32,824 bases of DNA, from assembly GCF_014145635.1 (NCBI RefSeq), contig NZ_JACHTC010000027.1, positions 1 through 32,824 on the forward strand. Direction: 5' to 3'. Positions within the stretch are counted from its first letter, which is position 1. Every line of letters starts with the position of its first letter. Source of the DNA: Myroides sp. WP-1. GTDB lineage: Bacteria; Bacteroidota; Bacteroidia; Flavobacteriales; Flavobacteriaceae. The position numbers and the translations under genes are program-made. The notes under the pieces are model-generated. The model made no database searches and had not been told where the DNA came from. It was given only the letters and a program-made list of their open reading frames with translations. Below are positions 8,167-18,400 of the stretch, one piece after another.

Positions 8167-11100
8167 TTACTTCTTTACTGCAAATTTGATTGATTCTTTT
8201 TGACCATTTAATTCGAATACAGCCATATACATACCACTAGGTATGCTTTGTGGCAAATTGATTTCTGTAATTTCTCCTTCCATGAATACCGTGTGCAACA
8301 GCTGTCCGCCAAGATTGTAGATTTGAACTGGAATTCCTTTTAATTCAATTCCAGATACACGCACAGACAAGGTTGTTTTCTGACCAGAAACTACCGGATT
8401 TGGATACAACTTAATCTCTTTAGCGCGATCTTGTATTTCCACCATTGGACATACGTGAATTTGCTCTCCTTCTTTCGTAGTTACTATCGCATGATAAACA
8501 TCTCTATAATCAAGAAAACCTGTATTTCCTACAGAATATACTTGCTCTTCAGAAACTAGATCACCATTTTTAAACCACTGGAATCCCACAAAGTGATATC
8601 CACCATTGGTTTGTGGATTTTTGTTGATCAATAAGGTATTATTGAATTTCTTATGTGCAATTTCGTTAAAGGCAAATGCTTTTTCTACAATGATCACATA
8701 GTTCTCCTTTACTTTTCCGTTTTGAGCGGTCACCGTTATAGTGTGTTTGTAAATACCTGGTTTTGGAACGCGAATAACAAACTCATTGGTTGGGTCCACT
8801 TGAGCTCCTTCGTCTACTCCAATTTTAATGCTTACCTCTGTTTTTAAATCATTACAATCAATAAAGTAATAGATTTCTTTTTGTTCTACTTGATACGCCT
8901 CGTTGTCAATCCACAAGTCATGAATTGTTGCATCATTATTTACGATACGCAATGTACGAGTGACTGCTATTGCATCATGGTAGTTTTTATCTCCTTTTTG
9001 ATTCGCCGTGATTGTAATTTCTCCAACTTTTTTAAGTGTCACCCATCCCGATTCACTTACTTCTGCTGCTGGTTTTGTACCCGTATACGCATACGTATAC
9101 TGTATTGGTAAAGAAGAGTTACTTCTTGCTTGCAGTTGAAAATCGTCTGTTTCATCTAAAATAAGTGTCGTAAGTTCATCAAAAACAAGCGTTTGATTCG
9201 CTTTCACAATAGTTAGTGTTGCTGTCAAATGCTGATTGATATAATTGATTCCACCATTAACTTTGGCTTCTACTTGGTAGCTTCCTACATCGATCTTACC
9301 ATTGTTTACGTGCTCCACAGTTACTCCACGTGGAATAGATCCCGTTACATAAATCGATTTTGGAGTTCCGTCGTATACAAAAGTTTTATCCTCGAATATA
9401 ATTCCTTCAATTCTCGCTTTTGTAATAGTTAAATCAGCTGTTAACACTAGATCTCCATAACGCTCACCACCAGAAATTGTAGCTGTTACGCGATAAATTC
9501 CAGCATCAATTTTTTCGTTATTGGTATAAGATACCGTTACTCCTTCTGGTAATTCGCCTTGAACAGCGAGTGATTTCACTGTACCATCATATTCAAAAAC
9601 AGCACTTTCAAATACCAAACCTGCTAATTGATGGCGAATAATCATCCTTGCTTCTAGTTCTCTATCTTGGTAATTTATTCCACCATGTAACAGTGCTTTT
9701 ACTACATAAGATCCTATTTCAGTTTGGTTGTTTCCTACATACGTTACTGTGACCCCTTCTGGTAAATTTTGTGTAATATAAATTGATTTAGCTGTACCAT
9801 CATAGTCAAATTGTCCATTTTCAAATACAACATTGTTCAATGAAGCTTTGGTGATTTCAAAACGTCCAGCTTCAAAGGCAATTGCGTAATTTGATGACGC
9901 TAATCCACCTACTTCAACAAGGTAATCTCCTACTTGTGTAGCATCTATAGCTGTTCCGCTAAAAAGAAGCTCACCAGTTAATACCCCAGCGTTTTCATTG
10001 TACACAAAACCGTCATAATTTACCGTCCAATTGGTATAAACTACTCCATCATAAACTTTCGTTTGATCTGTGGCGCGAACAGTTAAAGGTGCTTTAGCTA
10101 CTTGCAATACAAAGCGAACCTCATCTGCTGCTAAATATTCGCTATTTCCACCTTGGTTCACGATTATTTCAACCGTTCCCGCTCCTTTAATGGTAAGTAA
10201 GCCATTTTCTACAAGGGCGATCGCCTCATTGGTACTTGTAAAGGTCAAGGGTAAATGACTACTAGCTTCACCTACTGTAAATGGAAGATCTCCATATACT
10301 TTTGTGATATCCGTCACTGAAATAACTTGTTCTTTTAACTTAATTGTGGTGAATGACACTTTTTGCCATGTCTCACAAGTTGTTACACGAACGTATACAT
10401 CATAAGTTGTTTCGGCCGTTAACCCTTCAATTAGTTGAGTTGATGTAGTCATGGCAAGCGAGGTTCCTTGTCCTCTTTCAAATCCTTCCACACCGTATTC
10501 AATTTCAAAAGCCGTTGCATTAGATTCGATAGTAAGTGTTGCTTTTTCTTCTCCAATTTGTCCAACCTGAACTGTCATCGGCGGGCATCGAAGTGCTTCA
10601 ATATCAACTACAAGGGTCAGTTCTGCATATTTGGTATTATCTTGCACCGAAGTTGCTCTTACTTTAACCTCTCCATTGGCAAGTGCCGTCACGACTCCTT
10701 GTTGATCTATAGTAGCAAATGACGCTCCACTTGTGATCGACCAAACAACAGCTTGATTGGCTTCACCAGGTAATACACGTGCCACTAAAGGTAATGTACC
10801 GTGTTCTGTTGTAATTGTTGCAGGAACATTATTTTCTGTTGTCAATTCTACTGCTGTTACAGGAGCCGAACTGTTTATAGTAAGCGTATAATCTTCTACC
10901 TGTCCTAAATAATAACCCACCGGACATGGTACATTTTCTAAAAATGCCATCGTACTTTCTGGGTTGTGATACATACTCACGATACGCATTCTCGTTGATC
11001 CAGCTAATGCAGATGCAGGAATTTGAATCGACGCAGTAAGCTCTCCTCTTTCTCCACCAATATTATTCAAGAAACCGAGCTCAATACTTTCTTCAGGAGA

Positions 11101-13758
11101 GAATGTAAAGTCTTGGTTAAAATCGATATAAGCTCGTACTAAGATATTGTCTTGCCCATCTGTTTTTCCTTTTACAACGACATCATACGTTTGACCTTGT
11201 CCTACTTCTAAAACTTCAGTCGTAAAATCTTCATAAGGAGGTGTTTGATTGGTTGCATCACCACTTGTTTTGGTATGTCCGTCAAACGTAAACTCGTAAA
11301 TAGGCAAGCTGTAAGATCCGTTACCTACTTCCGGTTCACAATACGTTGGTACAACGGTTTTCGCTACTTTGATACAGCGAATAGAAGATCCTTGTTGTCT
11401 TTGTCCGCCTGCATTTGGATTCATTGTTAAATTACTATAGTACAAGTACTTTCCGTAAGTCGCATCAGTATCTGATATTGTTTTACTCCAATAATATCCC
11501 CTTACACCTGCACTATATACACCATCACTACCTCTCGCACCTGCAACGGTTAATTTCAAGTTACTGTCAAAAGCAGTTTGAATATTCGTAATGGCTTCCG
11601 CCTGAATAATAGCAGCCCAATCTGCTTGTTCAGGTAACGTCCATCCTTCACCTAATGCTTTACAAGGGTCACATCCATCGGTTTCCGATACCGCTGCTGC
11701 TGTAGCCGCTTCCCATCTATCAGTGGTACTACCGTTATTCCACCAACTAGGTGTACTCACAATAAATCCTCCGTTGCTTTGTCCTACTCCCAAAGGATTA
11801 TTTGGTGTTGCAGTAACAGAAGATACCGGTGAATTACGATTTTGATGTCCATCATCCCAACGTCCCCATTGGAATAAATCACCATATCCCGTTTGATCTG
11901 TTGGTGTAGTAGCAACCTGCTCACTACCTAGGTTTTGTTGTAGCCAAATTGCACCATCAGCAGTACGTACGGTTGTATAGGTTACTTGTTGACCATTATA
12001 TACAAAAGTAACACAACCTGTATCTCCAGGATTCATACCTGGTTCGTCATTATTACAAACAGGTTCCACAGTAGCCTCTGCAATATTTACAGTATAATCG
12101 TGAATTTGTCCGTAATAAGCATCTAAGCAACCGCTAATTTCATCTTCTTCATACGCAGTCCAGTGATCTTTAATAATACGAATACGCGTATCACCCAAAA
12201 CAGCGTTATCCGGAACGCGAATGGTCAATACTGCTTCAACGTCATCTACTCCAGTTGAAGGAGCAAGTGAAGCAGCATAGTATTCGGTAGCCATATCAAA
12301 TTGGAAATCCTGATTCCAATCGATAAATACGCGAATGTCTTGTTCAAAATTTCCATCTGTATTTCCTTTTACCTTCAAGGTATACGTTTCTCCTTTTTGC
12401 AGATTAGCCGTCATCTCGGTAAAATTGAGATAAGCAGGTGTAGTTCCTCCAACCGTAGGTGCGGTTTCGTTTACAAGATTTGCGAGAGTAACTTTTGTAA
12501 TCGGCTGAACGTCGAATTCAACAGAAACCGCACAGTAATCGTCTGTTACAACAGGATCGGTTGTATTTTCAAATAGAATCGCTTGAGTCACTCCATCATT
12601 ATATCCTGTAACAAACAAATCTAAATCGCCATCATTGTCAAAGTCTAACCATACTGCACTCGAATTGTACAGTCCGGGAACAACCGCTGAATTGGCCTCA
12701 TTGAGCGTAAAAGATTCGTTATTGTGGTTATCATAAAAATACGACTGGTTTACATTATTGCTGTTTCCACCAAAGGCAAAAACATCTAAAAATCCATCGT
12801 TGTTATAATCTACTAAAGCGCAACTTCCTCCCGCTAAACCTTCAAACTCAAAAGAAGAAGGAGTAAAACTTCCGGTACCATCATTGAGATACAAAACAAG
12901 TGATCTCGAATTTGATCCTAAGTTAATTCCCATCATCAAAAGATCTAAATCTCCATCACCCTCAAAATCCGCTACACTAATAGATGGAAAATGAACACCT
13001 CCAAGTCCAGATTCATGTTCCATAAACACGCCTCCGCCTTTATTGAGGTATAAATAAGCAGCAGAAATAGGAGAACCATCGACAAGCGCAAATCCAGTGA
13101 TCAAGATATCAGGAGTACCGTCGCCATCTGCATCAAAAATAGTAGAAGCACTAAAATAAGTTCCTACAAAAGCAGTGGCAGAAGCTGTAAAGCTTCCATT
13201 TTCTTCTTGAAAATATACTTTAGAAATATTGCCCGATACCCCTTGTCCGTTGACAAAGATATCTGCACGTCCATCTCCATTTAAATCCGCAATGTGAACC
13301 GATCCCCAAGTAGTAGCATCAATTCCTGTATCATCGCGTTTTCTAAAGGTATTATTTCCTAAATTATAATAGATCTCAAACACTTTGGTGTTGGGGGGAA
13401 TACCTGGTTCTTGTCGTTGGCCTGTAATGGCGAAATCCATCAAACCATCCCCATTTAAATCTCCTACAGCAATAGCAGAGTACATAATCAACGAAAATTC
13501 ATTTTCTAAAGGAACAAATTGCCCTTCTTCATTTAAAAATACAGATGTATTTCCGATCGTATAGCCCGCCACTGCTCCGGAGTAAATTAAATCCGGATAA
13601 GCATCGTTATTGACATTTATCGCTGCCGCATTTCCAAAAAATACGCCGTCAAAGGTTTGGGTAGTTACTGCCCTAAAATCCTGTGCATGACTAGTAAAAT
13701 AGCCTGTGGTAAATAAAGCGAGCAAGTATAGTATGCGCTTAATTTTATTGATACACAT
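8167..13758 (-). CDS. Giant multidomain T9SS type A surface protein (adhesin-like)
   Basis: An 1863-residue exported protein. In order: signal peptide (1-25); FG-GAP/VCBS region (~30-400) with at least six Ca-binding loops such as DLNGDGLMDFAITG, DADGDGTPDILITG and DFDNDGDLDLFVTG; a GEVED domain (~405-560); a FISUMP-type domain (~570-803: WLQQNLGS, GWTLPEQADW, GYYWSKT, SIRCIKV); a second GEVED domain (~804-965); an Ig-like Big_2 domain (~970-1053); a fibronectin-III-like domain (~1053-1140); another Ig-like unit (to ~1225); an MBG domain (VRATDQTKVYDG); three ~71-residue MBG-like repeats (~1307-1525); two more beta-sandwich units; and a type A T9SS sorting domain starting IKLYPNPVVSGQ (~1779-1863). 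It is exported by T9SS and probably displayed as an adhesin or matrix protein. No catalytic domain was recognised. The beta-barrel gene follows after one base. Confidence 0.93.
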   Translation of the reverse strand: MCINKIKRILYLLALFTTGYFTSHAQDFRAVTTQTFDGVFFGNAAAINVNNDAYPDLIYSGAVAGYTIGNTSVFLNEEGQFVPLENEFSLIMYSAIAVGDLNGDGLMDFAITGQRQEPGIPPNTKVFEIYYNLGNNTFRKRDDTGIDATTWGSVHIADLNGDGRADIFVNGQGVSGNISKVYFQEENGSFTASATAFVGTYFSASTIFDADGDGTPDILITGFALVDGSPISAAYLYLNKGGGVFMEHESGLGGVHFPSISVADFEGDGDLDLLMMGINLGSNSRSLVLYLNDGTGSFTPSSFEFEGLAGGSCALVDYNNDGFLDVFAFGGNSNNVNQSYFYDNHNNESFTLNEANSAVVPGLYNSSAVWLDFDNDGDLDLFVTGYNDGVTQAILFENTTDPVVTDDYCAVSVEFDVQPITKVTLANLVNETAPTVGGTTPAYLNFTEMTANLQKGETYTLKVKGNTDGNFEQDIRVFIDWNQDFQFDMATEYYAASLAPSTGVDDVEAVLTIRVPDNAVLGDTRIRIIKDHWTAYEEDEISGCLDAYYGQIHDYTVNIAEATVEPVCNNDEPGMNPGDTGCVTFVYNGQQVTYTTVRTADGAIWLQQNLGSEQVATTPTDQTGYGDLFQWGRWDDGHQNRNSPVSSVTATPNNPLGVGQSNGGFIVSTPSWWNNGSTTDRWEAATAAAVSETDGCDPCKALGEGWTLPEQADWAAIIQAEAITNIQTAFDSNLKLTVAGARGSDGVYSAGVRGYYWSKTISDTDATYGKYLYYSNLTMNPNAGGQRQQGSSIRCIKVAKTVVPTYCEPEVGNGSYSLPIYEFTFDGHTKTSGDATNQTPPYEDFTTEVLEVGQGQTYDVVVKGKTDGQDNILVRAYIDFNQDFTFSPEESIELGFLNNIGGERGELTASIQIPASALAGSTRMRIVSMYHNPESTMAFLENVPCPVGYYLGQVEDYTLTINSSAPVTAVELTTENNVPATITTEHGTLPLVARVLPGEANQAVVWSITSGASFATIDQQGVVTALANGEVKVRATSVQDNTKYAELTLVVDIEALRCPPMTVQVGQIGEEKATLTIESNATAFEIEYGVEGFERGQGTSLAMTTSTQLIEGLTAETTYDVYVRVTTCETWQKVSFTTIKLKEQVISVTDITKVYGDLPFTVGEASSHLPLTFTSTNEAIALVENGLLTIKGAGTVEIIVNQGGNSEYLAADEVRFVLQVAKAPLTVRATDQTKVYDGVVYTNWTVNYDGFVYNENAGVLTGELLFSGTAIDATQVGDYLVEVGGLASSNYAIAFEAGRFEITKASLNNVVFENGQFDYDGTAKSIYITQNLPEGVTVTYVGNNQTEIGSYVVKALLHGGINYQDRELEARMIIRHQLAGLVFESAVFEYDGTVKSLAVQGELPEGVTVSYTNNEKIDAGIYRVTATISGGERYGDLVLTADLTITKARIEGIIFEDKTFVYDGTPKSIYVTGSIPRGVTVEHVNNGKIDVGSYQVEAKVNGGINYINQHLTATLTIVKANQTLVFDELTTLILDETDDFQLQARSNSSLPIQYTYAYTGTKPAAEVSESGWVTLKKVGEITITANQKGDKNYHDAIAVTRTLRIVNNDATIHDLWIDNEAYQVEQKEIYYFIDCNDLKTEVSIKIGVDEGAQVDPTNEFVIRVPKPGIYKHTITVTAQNGKVKENYVIIVEKAFAFNEIAHKKFNNTLLINKNPQTNGGYHFVGFQWFKNGDLVSEEQVYSVGNTGFLDYRDVYHAIVTTKEGEQIHVCPMVEIQDRAKEIKLYPNPVVSGQKTTLSVRVSGIELKGIPVQIYNLGGQLLHTVFMEGEITEINLPQSIPSGMYMAVFELNGQKESIKFAVKK
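9190..9840 (-). repeat. Three in-gene MBG-like repeats of ~213 bp
   Basis: Within the giant surface protein gene, three consecutive ~71-residue units each contain a YDGT.KS core (YDGTAKSIYITQNLPEGVTV, YDGTVKSLAVQGELPEGVTV, YDGTPKSIYVTGSIPRGVTV) followed by a GxYxVxAxxxGGxxY segment. They are tandem duplications and a likely place for copy-number change. Confidence 0.85.
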
Positions 13759-14181
13759 AGTGTTTTGTTTTGAGGTGATTAATTAACTGAAAGTTGATTC
13801 GAATAAGCACTCCTATTCGCGTTAAACAAAGAAAACAAGGGGTGCAATTGTCCCTTATTTGAAATGAGTTTTGTGTATAAATGATTCATATAAATGGTGT
13901 TTTTAATTATCCTACAAAACTATTTATATTAAATCTAATTAAAAACAAAGCCCTGTTATTTACAAAATATTCTATAAATTCGTTAGAATGGAATGAAAAC
14001 TAAAGCTATAATTAGTCTAAATAAATATAATAGATTTTTATTTCGTTAATTTATCACTAAAAAAAAGGGAGTAATTACCCCTCAAGGGCGCTTTCTATCA
14101 AAAATCATTCATCTAGAAGGAGATACAATACGCAGCTAAAAACAAATATTTTGCGTAAAAACAGTTAACGCTCTTATTTTT
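13759..14181. other. Intergenic region, no gene seen
   Basis: A+T-rich spacer between the divergently read surface-protein operon and the small plus-strand genes. It must contain the minus-strand operon promoter. I recognise no gene or strong hairpin up to the transposase-like remnant at 14182. Confidence 0.5.
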
Positions 14182-14346
14182 AGTTGCTCTACAACACAAC
14201 GTTGGATACTCCTCTCGAATGTCTTGAAAACGCATTGGAGCAACTGAAATGGTTTAATTTTGGATGAACTGGTGGATGGTATTTGGTATAAAAATCTACC
14301 TCAAAAAGCACAAAAAAGACCATCTCATAAAAAAGGCGTATTTTAG
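14182..14346 (+). pseudogene. Possible transposase C-terminal remnant
   Basis: No intact frame, but two overlapping frames read like the tail of an insertion-sequence transposase. Bases 14184-14262 give LLYNTTLDTPLECLENALEQ then LKWFNFG and a stop; a neighbouring frame (14248-14346) gives DELVDGIWYKNLPQKAQKRP and a stop. The TTLxTPLExLE string resembles the end of IS30/IS3-type transposases. There is no catalytic part and no clear terminal inverted repeat, though AGTTGCTC (14182) and GAGCAACT (14238) are inverted copies. This is a tentative call. Confidence 0.25.
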
Positions 14347-14442
14347 AACCGTTTTGGTCTTAAATCACTCTTTTGTATGCTAAACAAAATGCTACAACTT
14401 TGTACGACACAAAAACAACTACCTTTTAATCTACACGCCATC

Positions 14443-14751
14443 ATGAGTAAGCATTATATTACTTGCAAACACTGCCAAACAGAAAATCTAAATACAGACT
14501 ACTGCACCCACTGTGGAGCAATTATCAACCTTGTTTTAGAACGTCAGTTAGAACAACAACGCGTTAAAGAAGAGCGAATTCAAAAGGAAATCAATACTGA
14601 ACCGACTAAAGTGGAACGAATCATTCGAAAATGGCGCAATCACCGTAATCCTTTTATACGGGTGCTCTTTATGATCTTCAATGTAATTTGGCTTATTATT
14701 GCGGGTATCGCTGCGGGAATTGCTTATCTCATTGGCATGATCGCTGCTTAA
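14443..14751 (+). CDS. Zinc-ribbon protein with C-terminal membrane helix
   Basis: A 102-residue protein from the ATG at 14443. A longer in-frame start at 14377 would add 22 residues of unremarkable sequence before the zinc ribbon, so the shorter form is preferred. The N-terminus has Cys8-x2-Cys11 and Cys21-x2-Cys24 (CKHCQTENLNTDYCTHCGAI), a zinc-ribbon knuckle pair. A charged helical middle follows (VLERQLEQQRVKEERIQKE), then a hydrophobic C-terminal segment rich in Ile, Ala and Gly (VIWLIIAGIAAGIAYLIGMI). The function is unknown; the layout suggests an inner-membrane protein with a cytoplasmic zinc-binding head. It is followed after 33 bases by another small membrane protein gene on the same strand. 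Confidence 0.75.
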   Translation: MSKHYITCKHCQTENLNTDYCTHCGAIINLVLERQLEQQRVKEERIQKEINTEPTKVERIIRKWRNHRNPFIRVLFMIFNVIWLIIAGIAAGIAYLIGMIAA

Positions 14752-14784
14752 TGTAAAATACGTTTATCACCTCTTCGTTTGGAA

Positions 14785-15156
14785 ATGAGAAAACTTCTGT
14801 TCTATCTTGCCTTAGCTCTAGCTTGCTCCATTTATTGGTTACAGCAAATCAAATATCCTATGCCTTCCTGGATCAATAACTATGTCAATGATTTCCTCAC
14901 TCTTCCTCTTGTTCTCAGTATTTGTCTGTTTATAGCGAGGCGAATAAAAAAAGAGCAACAGCTACAACTACCCTTGCCGCTCATTCTCGTCTTAACACTT
15001 TTTTATTGCTTCTACTTTGAGTGGTACTTACCGCAACATAACACACGTTATACCGGTGATTGGATTGATTGTGCACTCTATGCAACAGGAGCGCTTCTAT
15101 TCTACTGTCTACATCGAGTAAAAACTACAAAAAAAAAATTAAACGCACTAACTTAG
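14785..15156 (+). CDS. Small membrane protein, unknown (four helices)
   Basis: A 123-residue protein from the ATG at 14785; a TTG two codons earlier is the alternative start. It has about four hydrophobic segments: LLFYLALALACSIYWLQQ, FLTLPLVLSICLFIARR, LPLILVLTLFYCFYFEWYL and IDCALYATGALLFYCLH. Between helices it carries PMPSWINNYVNDFLTLP and QHNTRYTGDWIDC. Flavobacterial relatives that I recall are often labelled magnesium-citrate secondary transporter, but the protein is far too short for that family and I do not endorse the label. It is paired with the zinc-ribbon gene. Confidence 0.72.
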   Translation: MRKLLFYLALALACSIYWLQQIKYPMPSWINNYVNDFLTLPLVLSICLFIARRIKKEQQLQLPLPLILVLTLFYCFYFEWYLPQHNTRYTGDWIDCALYATGALLFYCLHRVKTTKKKLNALT

Positions 15157-15387
15157 CTTCCACACAGACTTTAGCACATACCCTAGCATAGAAACTCACC
15201 TTTGAACAATTAAAAAATAGAATAACCGACTACCATTTAGGCAGTAAGAACCTCAACTAATTAAAGAAAAAAGCTTAAAAATTTGGCAATACTAGTTTTC
15301 CAAACAACAGCAAACAACAGTTTAGTGAACGATAAAAGACAATCGAGCTAAAAAGGTAGTTTTTATTACCTTATAACATACAAAATA

Positions 15388-15417
15388 AAACCCCCGTCTT
15401 TGTAAAGACGGGGGTTT
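15388..15417. terminator. Bidirectional intrinsic terminator
   Basis: A perfect stem AAACCCCCGTCTTT / AAAGACGGGGGTTT with a GT loop. It lies between convergent transcripts and can stop both the small plus-strand genes and the RHS operon, whose stop codon is 53 bases away. The rest of the 15157-15470 gap has no recognised content. Confidence 0.9.
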
Positions 15418-15470
15418 GTTTTCAGTTTTTAAAATATCTCTTTTTAGAAAAACCTATATTATCCTATATA

Positions 15471-18400
15471 TCAATCAATATCCATAAGGGTCACTGGTGA
15501 TAGTGGTCGAGGTGGCGACGGTCGACAAGTATAGGGAAAAATTGATGAATGAAATTGTTCTAAATGACTAGCAATGAAGCTAAACGGTATGGCACCATCA
15601 TTCAGTGCATATACATCCGCTCTAAAAGTACCATTTATTTTACTTTGGATAAAGCCGATGCTTGCTTCGTTACTCCATTGTCCAGCTCCAAAATTAAGCG
15701 TTGGTGGATACACCATATAATCTGGTATTGGAGTTCCTGGAGCATAAGAATAGAAAGAGAAAGGCACATCTGTTTGTCTTATGGTATTGAAAAAATGGTC
15801 ATACCCTAATGCTTCTCCATAAGCTATAGGAAAATTAACTGTTGCGCTGGATGTAAAAGTATTTCCTGTAATCTCTCCTCCATGACCATTAAATAATGCA
15901 TAAGGATTCGCACGGGTATTGTCAAAGGCGTAAATCCTGCTGAGTTGAGCATCTGGTACTTGCTCTACTACATTGGGAACATGATCAAAAGTGCCAATTT
16001 TATTCAATTTGTTTGCACCAATCTTTTTATTTGATACATTATATGATTTAGAGTAACAACCAGTTGCCGCCCCAACAATTCCCAGTCCAAGGGAAGCCCA
16101 GCCCAATTTAGCCGATAGTTCTGGGTTTTTATCTCCAATGGCAATACTAGCTATTCCAGTTGCTTCTGAAGCTAAATTAACCAATAAAGAGGCTGTAGCC
16201 ATAACGGCTCCCATTGCAGCAATAGAAGTACCAAAGGTTGAGACAGCGCCAACAATTCCAATAATACTTAAAGCAATACCTCCGCCTGCACCTAATCTAC
16301 CCACTCCTTGAGAAATTAATCCTCCCGAAAACAATCCTGCTATTCCCGTAGCGCTGTGTCCCGAAGGATCAATCAAGTTAATCGGATCTCCTTCACAATA
16401 GGCATAGGCGTTGATTCCACCTGATTCAAACGGACTCAAACTATCCGGACAATTGAATCGCATCAACCTTGGATTATACGAACGATACCCGTTACCTAAA
16501 TGGTAATTCCCGCTAACCGGATCTTGTCGCTCTCCTGTAAAGGCTGGTAAATAATCTGCCGCTTCTCCTGATCCATAAGCTCCATATTGATGTAATTTCC
16601 CTTGCGTATCGTTGGTTTTCAAAGACCACAACAGACTCTCATTCTGCCCACTTGCTGTTAAAGAAATGTCTTGACCATCCGCAATCGCCAAACAGGTCGC
16701 TCCATTTTTAATCCAACGAACTTTCTTATCTTCTTCTACCAGTACTTTATTAACTAATTTCCCAGCACGGTAATACAACTGACAATTCTCGCCCTCTCCT
16801 AAGGTTTGATTAACCAGTTGATTATTCGCATTATATTGGTAACTACTACTTTGTTGACCTGTTAGTTGAACAAGTCTTCCCAAAGCATCATAACTCAAAC
16901 TTCTCCCTACTTCATCCACAAGCATACGACCACAAACGTCATATTCTAACTTACTATAGGTTGGATAGGCTTCATGAGAATGAGTTACACTTGTCAGCTG
17001 TGTCGGATCTACTTCATTATCATAGTGATATTCTGCTATATCCACCTGAGCGTTTTCTAAGGTAGTTTCCAACCTTGTCATATTATTCAGCGTATCGTAT
17101 TCATAGACTTGTTTACGAAAAGGCTTTCCATAACCATCTAATGGAAACTTACTTCCACTGATGGTATATTCTACCAAGCGATTGCGCACATCGTACCTAT
17201 AATCTTCTTTTTTGATGCTGTTGTCATTCAACTTAGTTGTTTGCTCATGTAACAAACCATTCTTAAGCCAACTTCTTTCTACGCGAAGTTGAGTTCCCTT
17301 GCTGTCTTTGATTATTTCCGTTAAAAGCTGGTTGAATTCATTGTATTCGAATTCCGTCTCTATTTTAATCGATGAACAAGTAGAGCTCACCGCTTTTTTG
17401 CGAAGGAGTCCTAAGTCGTCATAGAACAAATCAGCGGTAACATCCTGATCTACGATACGAATAACCCTACCATATTGATCGCGTTCATAGCGGGTTTGTG
17501 CTCCTGTAATGTCTGTATGTGATACAGGTTTCCCACTTAGAGTCCACTGGTAATCCGTATCGCAAATATTGTCATGAACTGTTATCGTTTCTTTTTCAAT
17601 CTGCCCATAGTTGTTCCAAGAATGCATATTGGACATCAATCCTTCTGTTGATTTTATTAATTCTCCCGTAATACGATCGTATTCAAAGGATTGTACTAAA
17701 TCATTTGTTTTAATTTGCGCAATGGAATTACCTAATTCAACGATATACGTATACTCAATAGCCGTTCCATCAGGTTGAATTACTTTAGTTGGAACGGGAG
17801 AAGCATCTTCATACTGGTACTGCGTTAAACGTCCACCTGTTTGTTTTTTACACAAGCGTCCTAGGCTATCAAACTCTTGTTCACCCAATACCCAATGAGT
17901 TCCCTCAACATTACTTGCCTCAATTTTCGAGATTTCACCTCCTTTTAAATAAGGAACATAGGAATATTTTAACTTTGTTCCGTCAGACATGGTTTGTGTA
18001 AGTTTTCGTCCATAGGCATCATAGGTGCATTTCACACTGTGCCCAAGTTCATCTACTTCCTCTCGTAAACGACCTAAACCATCCCAATAGTACGACTTGG
18101 TTCCAACTACTTGTCCTTGTAAGTTGATGCGCTCTTCTTTTTCCAAGAGCTGACTCTTGCTGTACCTTGTTTTTTTCCATTGTCCACTGCAGCGATTACC
18201 TCCACTTTGCCATTGCATTGAAGTCAACCCCACAATATCCCTTTCTTGATAAACCTTTATTCCATTGGTTGATTGAAGCATTGCCACCTGTCCCCAACCA
18301 TCGTAGTTGATGTCGGTACGGACAGAATAATAAGCAAGCTGATTATCGGATATTTGTAAATCTTGAACTGTTTTTTGTTTGATTTGTCCCAGGGTATGAT

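Noticed and set aside
8653..12576. Several plus-strand frames of 60-95 residues inside the giant surface protein gene
   Set aside because: They are antisense to a continuous 1863-residue frame with clear domains.
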